Of a stretch of DNA of 33,556 nt, positions 25,301-31,853 are shown piece by piece. Positions within the stretch are counted from its first letter, which is position 1. Each line of letters opens with the position of its first letter. This stretch comes from 'Osedax' symbiont bacterium Rs2_46_30_T18 (GTDB lineage Bacteria; Pseudomonadota; Gammaproteobacteria; Pseudomonadales; Balneatricaceae), in assembly GCA_002163025.1 (NCBI GenBank), contig MABF01000130.1, positions 1 to 33,556 on the forward strand, in the 5' to 3' direction. A program made the position numbers and the translations under genes. Below the pieces are notes generated by a model. It worked only from the letters and a program-made list of their open reading frames with translations. It did not search any database and had not been told where the DNA came from.

Positions 25301-26059
25301 ATGTCGCAAAAGATCGAATATTTTTTAGTGGATATAGACGGCTGTGTCACTGACCCCTTCTCTAGTCCTGATTGGGCACTTATATCGCAACTACGCGCTT
25401 TGTCTGATCGCTCGCACAGTGAAATACATGTGCCTAAACTTAGCATTTGCACCGGCCGTCCAGCGCCTTACACCGAAGCGGTCGGTCAGTGGCTTAATGT
25501 ACAAGTACCGGTACTGTTTGAATCAGGGGCGGGCATGTTGGATCTGAGTAATCAGCAAGTGACTTGGAATCCGCAGTTGGCAGTAAATTCACTAGCGATC
25601 AGTGCAGAAGTTAAGGCATATATTCAACGTTTGAAACTGGACTTTCCAGAGCTACAACCTGAGTCCAGCAAACAAATTGACGCCGGCTTTGTCTGTGCTG
25701 ATCATGCCAAAATGAAGCAACTGGCAGTGATTTTTAGCCAATATATCAAACAGCACTTCCCCATGTTTGAAGTCCACACTACTGATATATCGATAAGCGC
25801 TATTTGGCCTTGTGCAAACAAAGGTTCTGGCTTGGAATGGTTTTGCGAGGAAATGAAGGTAAATCCAAAGAGTGTCGCCTTTATCGGCGATACCTCGGGA
25901 GATATTCCCGCATTAGAACGTGCTGGTATCAGTTTTGCCCCACAAAATGCTAATTTTCAAAACAAGCAAGTGGCCGACTACGTCACTCAAAGTGCATCGA
26001 CTGCCGGAGTGGCTGAAGCCTGGCAACAGCTGATCGCTCACAACCAATCCCTTGTATGA
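25301..26059 (+). CDS. HAD-superfamily phosphatase (Cof/MPGP-like)
   Basis: This 252-residue cytosolic phosphatase of the haloacid dehalogenase superfamily has all four motifs: motif I DIDGCVTD with nucleophile D11 and acid D13, motif II ICTGRP, motif III Lys in NKGSGLEWF and motif IV GDTSGDIPALERAG. The cap lies between motifs II and III (type IIB), as in Cof, sucrose-phosphate and mannosyl-3-phosphoglycerate phosphatases. The substrate is unknown; a sugar phosphate or glycerate-linked phosphate is plausible. The ATG at 25301 has GGAG six bases upstream, preferred over an in-frame start at 25238. A periplasmic binding protein gene follows 163 bases later. Confidence 0.88.
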   Translation: MSQKIEYFLVDIDGCVTDPFSSPDWALISQLRALSDRSHSEIHVPKLSICTGRPAPYTEAVGQWLNVQVPVLFESGAGMLDLSNQQVTWNPQLAVNSLAISAEVKAYIQRLKLDFPELQPESSKQIDAGFVCADHAKMKQLAVIFSQYIKQHFPMFEVHTTDISISAIWPCANKGSGLEWFCEEMKVNPKSVAFIGDTSGDIPALERAGISFAPQNANFQNKQVADYVTQSASTAGVAEAWQQLIAHNQSLV

Positions 26060-26222
26060 CCAGCGTCGTTTAGGTCTACTAGGAAAAGCTCGGCTATTCA
26101 CGGCTTGCTTTAGAAATAGGTTTATAATTGAGCCTGTAGCCGCGACACATATTTATCCTAAGGTTAATTATCAGCACTTACCGGTGCGCAATGGCGGTTT
26201 ACACACTATCGCGGATATCTAT

Positions 26223-27011
26223 ATGCTAAAGCCAGCCCTCTCTCTATTCTTATTGCTGCAGCTCTTTGAGCAGCCACTCATGGCGGCTGACAATGCAACA
26301 TTGTTGATCGTCAGAGGCAACGGTGATTACTCTCCTCATGAAATGATTGGCCCCGATAATAAATTGACTGGGGTACATATTGAACTTGTCCGTGCGGTCG
26401 CTAAATTGCAGAATATTTCAGTAGAAATAAGAAGTGTCCCCTGGAGTCGAGCTGTGCATTTATTGCAGATAGGTGAAGCCGATGCCATCACCTATATAGG
26501 AAAAACAGCTGCAAGAGAAAAATTTGCTATTTTCTATGAAGGCAATGTCCTCAGTACTGCGCACAATGGTTTTTTTGTACTAAAAGAGAAATCCAATGTG
26601 TTTAAATATACCGGCGATCTAAAGCAGTTTTCCGGGTATATAATTGGCACTCTTAATGGTTATAGCTACGGAAATTTATTTGACAGTGCAGATTACCTCA
26701 CTAAAGACAGTGGCGCCAATACTGAAAACACACTGCTGGACAAACTGGTCAGAGGTCGTTTTTTAGTGGCTATTACCAATGTTGATCGAATGTCATATAT
26801 TGCCAGTAAAAAAAACATAGGAGATAAGATTGTCTTTCTCAGGCCTTTCATGCCGGGAGTTAAACAGTACATTGCCTTTTCAAAAAAACGCCAGCATCAA
26901 AAAATCGCCCGTGAATTTGCGACTGCGCTAACAAATTTCAAAAAGACCCAAGAGTACCGTCAAATACTCGTTAAGTACGGTCTACTCAAAGCCTTGGTGA
27001 AGGCTGAATGA
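26223..27011 (+). CDS. Periplasmic solute-binding protein (family 3, amino-acid type), stand-alone
   Basis: This 262-residue protein has a signal peptide (MLKPALSLFLLLQLFEQPLMAA) and a type II periplasmic-binding fold related to the SBP_bac_3 family. Segments are YSPHEMIGPDNKLTGVHIELVRAVAKLQNISVEI, then SVPWSRAVHLLQIGEADAITYIGKTAAREKFAIF, typical of proteins such as those found beside sensor kinases in marine bacteria. No permease or ATPase gene is near, so it may feed a remote transporter or act as a sensor partner. The ATG at 26223 is chosen for the signal peptide; the ribosome site is weak (GGA at 10 bases) and the frame runs upstream to overlap the HAD gene. Confidence 0.85.
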   Translation: MLKPALSLFLLLQLFEQPLMAADNATLLIVRGNGDYSPHEMIGPDNKLTGVHIELVRAVAKLQNISVEIRSVPWSRAVHLLQIGEADAITYIGKTAAREKFAIFYEGNVLSTAHNGFFVLKEKSNVFKYTGDLKQFSGYIIGTLNGYSYGNLFDSADYLTKDSGANTENTLLDKLVRGRFLVAITNVDRMSYIASKKNIGDKIVFLRPFMPGVKQYIAFSKKRQHQKIAREFATALTNFKKTQEYRQILVKYGLLKALVKAE

Positions 27012-27036
27012 TTCTGCCGTCAATCATTAGATGTTG

Positions 27037-27438
27037 CTAGTCATAGAAAATCATATCTGGCGTTGCATTATTGCGCATCTTTTGCAGCCTAGTGGTCAAT
27101 GTCCCGACATGGATTTCCAGCTTGTGGCCATCGGGGTCTAAAAGGTAGAGTGAATCACCTTCTGATTTGTTTTTCTTCCAAAGTTTTACCCCAGAAGTCA
27201 CTAACGACTGGCTAAAGAGGTCAAACTGCTGTTCGCTGATATCAAAGGCAATATGGCTATAATCGCGACTCGGCTGCGCGGCATCGACACTCAGACAAAT
27301 CCACTGACCGCCCACCTCAAGATATGCGCCTTTTACCCAAGTGACTTTTAACCCCATGCCCAAGCGTTGCTGGTAGAACGCCACTGAGCGCTCTAAATCA
27401 CTGACGGCAATGGTGATATGATTTATCCCGTTCAACAC
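27037..27438 (-). CDS. fosA: FosA-type fosfomycin glutathione transferase (VOC superfamily)
   Basis: This 133-residue metalloenzyme is of the glyoxalase/VOC fold. FosA proteins add glutathione to fosfomycin with Mn2+ and K+. The sequence aligns over its full length with Pseudomonas-type FosA. Metal ligands H7, H62 and E108, plus T9, W46, K88, the K+ loop S92-E93-G94, S96, Y98 and R117, all match known FosA residues; beyond residue 60 the offset is a constant two. The start is GTG at 27438 with a strong AGGAGG eight bases before it. It lies 22 bases after the DUF3482 GTPase gene and is probably in that operon. It looks like a resident chromosomal gene, since no mobile element is nearby. Activity is inferred. 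Confidence 0.88.
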   Translation of the reverse strand: MLNGINHITIAVSDLERSVAFYQQRLGMGLKVTWVKGAYLEVGGQWICLSVDAAQPSRDYSHIAFDISEQQFDLFSQSLVTSGVKLWKKNKSEGDSLYLLDPDGHKLEIHVGTLTTRLQKMRNNATPDMIFYD

Positions 27439-27460
27439 TTAACAAACCTCCTGATGCTAG

Positions 27461-28822
27461 TTACTGAGTTGCAAATAATGGCGCAAGTGTACCCGCCAGA
27501 TCAGCCACTGGCTTTTGTCGGCTAAGCCGGTCCATTGCCGTGTAAATTTGTTTGCGCTGCTGCTTTTGCAATTGCTCTAATACCTGCCCCACTTGCAGCT
27601 GAGTCACTACTAAATCTTCACGTAGTGCATGGTTTCTCGCCTGCAGCACCTGGTAAACATAGAGAAACCTGGCCAATAGCACATAGGGGAAATTTTTACT
27701 TTTAATCGGGCCCTGTCTGGCCTCGTAGCCACCCAGTGGTAGCCCTTTAACTTTAATTTCTGCTAACTTATCCGCGCCAAACCAGGCAGCTGTTGATCCT
27801 AGTAGCCCGCCGCCTATTGCGCCGAGCATAAAAGAGTGTCCGGCAACCGCCAAATCCACTACAGTACCGGCGGTTGCCCCGGCAATAGCGGCAACTTTAG
27901 TCAGCTGTTTTTTATCCAGCCCCCAGGCGTACCATTGGTCAGTATCAAACAAGTCGGTCGGTAAATTCAGCGGGGTCTCATCTCGCTTTAAATGGTGATG
28001 CCGGTACAACAGTTGCAGTTGATCGTGGGCCTGTATCTCGGCGCGACGCATCCATTGAAAATAGCGTTGCTCTAAGACTAATTGCAGCTTTTTAGCAGCG
28101 GGCTGACTCAACGCCTTTTGCTGTAACTGATAACTACAAAGATCTTCCAGTAATTTTGCCGCGATAGCACAGCTCTGCGCTCGCTGCTTGTGTACCTGGT
28201 CGTGAAAAGCTTGAATCAACCCTCGCAGCGCCGGGGCCCAAGGTAAATGCAGCTGAGTAAAAGCTTCTAACAAATCAATGTGCTGTTGCAGGTCAGCTTT
28301 GACTGCATCAAATACTCTGACCAGACGAAAATATTGTTGCAGCGCCTGCTGCCAACCACAGACATGCTCATCACTGCTAATAGGATTAATCAGCGCCATA
28401 CTCGGCTGACCGCTCCAGCGCAGTATCTCCATCTCCGCTTCGTATTCAGCACTGTAAGGTCTGGATCCATCGACTACATACAAGATAGCCGCCCCGTTCA
28501 TGATCGGCTGCAGTAACTCTATTTCATCCGGAAACTGCTGCTGGCATTGCACATCGGCCAAAAATTCGCGAATACGCCCGGCTCGCTTATCAGCAGTCAA
28601 TGGCTGCTGCTGCAACCAAGCCAATACTTTACGCGGTCTCTGAAAACCCGGGGTATCTATCAGCTGGTAGCCCTGAGTGTCCATTTTAATATCATAGCTA
28701 TGCGCTTGTGTCGTCGTCCCACTGCGCATAGAGACAGCTACTGAGTCATCTCTGGCAAGTGTAGAAACCACCGAAGATTTTCCTTTGTTGGGGTGGCCGA
28801 CAACGGCAAATGCGGGTGTCAT
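27461..28822 (-). CDS. DUF3482-containing GTPase
   Basis: This 453-residue protein has an Era/MnmE-like GTPase domain followed by a DUF3482 region. The start is the ATG at 28822, overlapping the upstream stop by the ATGA arrangement. G1 is GHPNKGKSS (9-17), G2 lies near RSGTTTQAHSY, G3 is DTPGFQ. The usual NKxD (G4) is replaced by something near LINPISS, so base specificity may be altered. A glycine-rich hydrophobic segment (AAIAGATAGTVVDLAVAG ... GAIGGGLLGSTAAW) in the C-terminal half suggests membrane insertion. DUF3482 proteins occur beside DUF2868 membrane proteins in gammaproteobacteria, as here. Function is unknown; membrane-linked regulation is likely. Confidence 0.88.
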   Translation of the reverse strand: MTPAFAVVGHPNKGKSSVVSTLARDDSVAVSMRSGTTTQAHSYDIKMDTQGYQLIDTPGFQRPRKVLAWLQQQPLTADKRAGRIREFLADVQCQQQFPDEIELLQPIMNGAAILYVVDGSRPYSAEYEAEMEILRWSGQPSMALINPISSDEHVCGWQQALQQYFRLVRVFDAVKADLQQHIDLLEAFTQLHLPWAPALRGLIQAFHDQVHKQRAQSCAIAAKLLEDLCSYQLQQKALSQPAAKKLQLVLEQRYFQWMRRAEIQAHDQLQLLYRHHHLKRDETPLNLPTDLFDTDQWYAWGLDKKQLTKVAAIAGATAGTVVDLAVAGHSFMLGAIGGGLLGSTAAWFGADKLAEIKVKGLPLGGYEARQGPIKSKNFPYVLLARFLYVYQVLQARNHALREDLVVTQLQVGQVLEQLQKQQRKQIYTAMDRLSRQKPVADLAGTLAPLFATQ

Positions 28823-29940
28823 ATTAATCCCTGTGGTTGTTGTAACTGCCAATGTACCTGCGACTGGCAAAAGCGCCGCCACTCCTCTAAATGCAGCTCG
28901 TTTAATGCAGTGAACTGCTCAGCATTCCAATCTAATGGCATTAACACTCCCTGGCATTGAGCCATAAAATCTTGCAGCTCACCCATCGGTGGCTCCCAGG
29001 CTGCAACTATCAACAGTTTTGCTCTTGAGTCGCGCTGCGCTTGTAACTCCAACTGTAGATCACAGTTTCCAGCGAGTTGATAAATATGCTCGGGGACACC
29101 TATCACTGCAGAGAGTTTGTCTTGTAATGCCTCAGGCAAGCTGGTCCAGTTCAATATCACAAATGGCTCTGCAAAAGTGCTGACATACTGCATCTTAGTA
29201 AATTGCTGCGGCGGCTTTTGCATTTGTTGCTGCTCGTACAAGTGCTTTAATTGCCTTTCACTGTTCACTTTTGAGCGTGCCACGCTCGCAATCGCTGACG
29301 CTAGCTTTTTAGTACCCCAGAAGAACAACAACAGGCGTGGTAGCAGCGAATACACTATTTGCGCCATCAATACATATCGCCACCAGCTTGAGGCACTGGA
29401 GAGCTGATCATTAAGCTGCAGCCGTGAATCTCTGGATGCTTCCACTAACCCCATTAGCGGCTGGGCGCTTTCAAGGGGCAACCAGGGAATCGATATAAAC
29501 TGGAGAACCGGGAAAACATGCTCGGCACGCAGTAATGTACTGCGCCAAATAAAAGTCACATCATTGAATAACAATACAAATACAAAGGCCGTGATGCAGC
29601 CAAAACTAAAAATTAACGCCATTTTCTGGCTTTGACAGAACAGCCAGGCTGGCTGTAAATCATCGCGCTTTAACTGACTGAGCGCATCTTTCCACGCCCT
29701 TGGCCAGATAGGTAGCGCCAATAATGAACTGATACTGTTTGCACTGCTTTTGGACACTGCCAACACTAAGGTGAACAACAGCGAAAGCAATGGCCAGGCG
29801 ACAAACAACAACAGCAAATAGAGTAAATTGACCCGTCCGTATTGATCACCGCTGATGATTGCGGTGGTTGAAAAAAGCGCGAGACAAAACACCAACAGTG
29901 ACAGCCCCCAGCTTATTTTTCTTAAAGATTCTCTATCCAC
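28819..29940 (-). CDS. DUF2868 membrane protein
   Basis: This 373-residue inner-membrane protein, the usual partner of the DUF3482 GTPase, has four hydrophobic regions: WGLSLLVFCLALFSTTAII, LLYLLLLFVAWPLLSLLFTL, MALIFSFGCITAFVFVLLF and YVLMAQIVYSLLPRLLLFFW. A cytoplasmic C-terminal domain of about 150 residues follows (LLIVAAWEPPMGELQDFM). The start is uncertain. I prefer the GTG at 29940, with GAGGT four bases upstream; a TTG at 29967 would add nine residues but lacks a ribosome site. The gene overlaps the GTPase gene by four bases, so the two products are probably made together. No biochemical role is known to me. Confidence 0.86.
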   Translation of the reverse strand: MDRESLRKISWGLSLLVFCLALFSTTAIISGDQYGRVNLLYLLLLFVAWPLLSLLFTLVLAVSKSSANSISSLLALPIWPRAWKDALSQLKRDDLQPAWLFCQSQKMALIFSFGCITAFVFVLLFNDVTFIWRSTLLRAEHVFPVLQFISIPWLPLESAQPLMGLVEASRDSRLQLNDQLSSASSWWRYVLMAQIVYSLLPRLLLFFWGTKKLASAIASVARSKVNSERQLKHLYEQQQMQKPPQQFTKMQYVSTFAEPFVILNWTSLPEALQDKLSAVIGVPEHIYQLAGNCDLQLELQAQRDSRAKLLIVAAWEPPMGELQDFMAQCQGVLMPLDWNAEQFTALNELHLEEWRRFCQSQVHWQLQQPQGLI

Positions 29941-30063
29941 TATTACCTCACTACCCTCTAGAACCAAGCACTTACATAAAACCCAATAATAACAGAGTAT
30001 TAGTTAGGGAGCATGCCTCACATTCATGGGCGCATCAGTAAATTAACACGATCAAAAATTTAG

Positions 30064-30100
30064 CAAAAAAAAGGGTGAATCTAAACGATTCACCCTTATT
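30064..30100 (-). terminator. Rho-independent terminator of the csp gene
   Basis: AAGGGTGAATC (30071-30081) pairs perfectly with GATTCACCCTT (30087-30097) around five bases. Read on the minus strand the stem is followed by eight Us, about 60 bases after the csp stop. Confidence 0.92.
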
Positions 30101-30156
30101 TTCACTTGAAACTATGACTCTTGGACATAGGTTTAAGTGTGAGAAATCAGTGCTAA

Positions 30157-30363
30157 TTAAACAGCAACGATGTTCTCAGCTTGAGGACCTTTCTGGCCTT
30201 GAGTTACAGTGAACTCAACGCGCTGGCCTTCAGCTAAAGTTTTGAAGCCTTCGCTTGCGATTGCAGAAAAGTGTGCAAAAACGTCTGGACCTGACTCTTG
30301 CTCGATAAAACCAAAACCTTTAGTTTCGTTGAACCACTTAACTGTACCAGTAACTGTAGACAT
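30157..30363 (-). CDS. Cold-shock protein (CspA family)
   Basis: This 68-residue single OB-fold RNA chaperone binds single-stranded RNA or DNA and melts structure in mRNA. It begins [23 protein letters not shown], with RNP1 (KGFGFIE) and RNP2 (DVFAHFSAI; the common VHF is AHF here) visible, and ends in [10 protein letters not shown]. Length is standard. The frame is open upstream to 30546, but that is leader, not protein. The predicted promoter lies about 150 bases before the ATG, giving a long leader as in cspA, and a strong terminator follows. It is probably a single-gene unit. Confidence 0.96.
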   Translation of the reverse strand: MSTVTGTVKWFNETKGFGFIEQESGPDVFAHFSAIASEGFKTLAEGQRVEFTVTQGQKGPQAENIVAV

Positions 30364-30519
30364 AATAATATCCTGTATTTTATAAAAATAAGTGCCTGCA
30401 ATAGGCTTTAATAGCGTAAAAATAGACTGACACTTAGAAACTACAGGACGTGGAAATACCAGGAGATCTGCGCATTGGAGCATGTAAATATTAAGACTTA
30501 CTTTATAGCTGTTATGAAA

Positions 30520-30547
30520 GTTATAGGACTGACTATGCAAAGTCAAA
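30520..30547 (-). promoter_or_regulatory. Predicted csp promoter with long 5' leader
   Basis: On the minus strand, TTTGAC (30547-30542) and TATAAC (30525-30520) are 16 bases apart. Transcription would begin near 30512, leaving a leader of about 150 bases before the ATG at 30363. This is the length known for cold-shock mRNA leaders. Confidence 0.55.
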
Positions 30548-30716
30548 CTTTATTTCCCAACTAAAGCAATCCAGCAAGCAGCTGAAAATCCCCGCCATTG
30601 CATGTCTTGACTACAGATTTTGCTTTCCCATTCATTCTCTTTATACTTATATAATAATGAAAATAAAAAGCATTAACATCTTCATTTATATATAAGTAAA
30701 CAACACAGGGAATTTT
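30548..30716. other. Divergent intergenic region, csp and DUF1315-like gene
   Basis: Together with the csp leader (30364-30519) this makes a 353-base gap without a gene. The plus-strand part near 30645-30700 is very AT-rich (TATACTTATATAATAATG) and probably holds the promoter of the small gene at 30717. Nothing else was recognised. Confidence 0.4.
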
Positions 30717-30887
30717 ATGTTTCAACAAGTCGCCAGTAATTTACCAATATCTATCTACAGGGAATTTCGCAAAGCCATAGTGACAGGTTATTGGAGTAAC
30801 GGTATGTTATTGACAGATAAACAGCGCCGTACTTGTGAGCAGGCACTGTTTTTCCACGAGCAAAACCAAACTGATATCTGCCATTGA
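30717..30887 (+). CDS. Small DUF1315-like protein
   Basis: This short gene of 56 codons plus a TGA stop reads MFQQVASNLP... and ends QNQTDICH. The pattern P-IY---RKAI-TG-W--G--LT--QR--CEQAL---E matches the DUF1315 family of small gammaproteobacterial proteins (IYE.LK.AVE.GKWPDG..LT.EQRE.CLQAVI..E). The match covers nearly the full protein, including the Trp-x-x-Gly turn and the Cys-x-Gln-Ala helix. GGGA lies seven bases before the ATG and AT-rich promoter-like DNA lies just upstream. Function is unknown. It stands between csp and a pseudogene. Confidence 0.75.
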   Translation: MFQQVASNLPISIYREFRKAIVTGYWSNGMLLTDKQRRTCEQALFFHEQNQTDICH

Positions 30888-30908
30888 CAGCCAAGCGCAG
30901 GACTAGAT

Positions 30909-31726
30909 CTAGCGTTTAGCGATGACTTGCGGGTACTGTGGCCCAGCGAGTCTGTCTCCATGGCTCATGTGTTCGTTGCAGATAGGCAGGGATAAGCCCT
31001 TGCGCTGATCGTAGCGGATATCATCACCTATATAGCGCACAGTGTAACCTCGCCGGCGCCTGCTGGTCGATCGATTACCGCTGACACCATGGACTGCCAT
31101 ACCTTGAAAAACATACAAATCTCCGGGTTGTAAATCCCAGCTGATGATATCGAACTCACCCCTGTTCCCCTCAATGTCTGGCATCGGTTCGAAGTCGGGG
31201 TTTCTTTCATATTCTGCGCCGCTGCCCTCACCGAAGGCCTCAGGTTGAAACCAGCGATTCCAGCGATGTGAGCCACGAACAAACTCCAGTGCTCCGCTCG
31301 CTTTTTCAACGGGATCTAAGCTCAACCAAAAGGACAGTATCTGCTGCCCTTTTATCGGCCAATGGGCTGATCACTGTGCCAGCGGGTAGGGTTTAAAGTA
31401 CCCGGTTCTTTCACAAATAGCTGATCCTAGAGTAAATTAACGCTCTCACTGGCAAATAATTGCTGAGCAATACCTGGCAGTACTGAATGCTGGCAATAAT
31501 TGGCAAAATCCGGGTCGTTTTCCCATATACGCCAATTACCGTGAAACCTCCCCTGACCATCACTGGCGTTGTAACCGTGATAAAACGGTCCTGGGGAGAC
31601 GATATCCCGCTCTATTGCCGCGTCAAGTCGGTCCAACCAAACTTGGGAAATCACGTTTCTCAGCACCGTCACCCCTTGTTCGCGGTATTCGAATTTAGCT
31701 TCTTCAGTGACTCGGTAATCATCCAT
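30909..31726 (-). pseudogene. Phytanoyl-CoA dioxygenase (PhyH) family gene, disrupted
   Basis: This Fe(II)/2-oxoglutarate dioxygenase-like gene is broken in two places. It starts well (AGGGG seven bases before the ATG at 31726: MDDYRVTEEAKFEYREQG). An in-frame TAG at 31427-31429 follows SVNLL, after which the same frame continues DQLFVKEPGTLNPTRWHSDQP, including the HxD iron motif. Near 31361-31365 one base appears deleted (CAGCCC-ATTGG, where CCC-TAT-TGG would restore P-Y-W). The next frame continues WPIKGQQILSFWLSLDPVEK to the stop at 30909, including the distal His in GMAVHGVSG and an Arg-rich tail. The otherwise full-length similarity suggests recent loss, or two sequencing errors. Confidence 0.85.
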
Positions 31727-31853
31727 TTTCAGCCCCTTTATTATTGTTTTAGCGTATAAACCTGCCAATTAAAGCTGATAAAATTAAACGACCCTCGCAT
31801 TTTCCTACTAAATAGAGAAAATTACTCTTGTGTTACTTTTGCCAACACCCTAA

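Noticed and set aside
27037-27438. fosA as part of an acquired resistance island
   Set aside because: No transposase, integrase, flanking repeats or change in codon use was seen, and the gene is closely spaced in a chromosomal operon.
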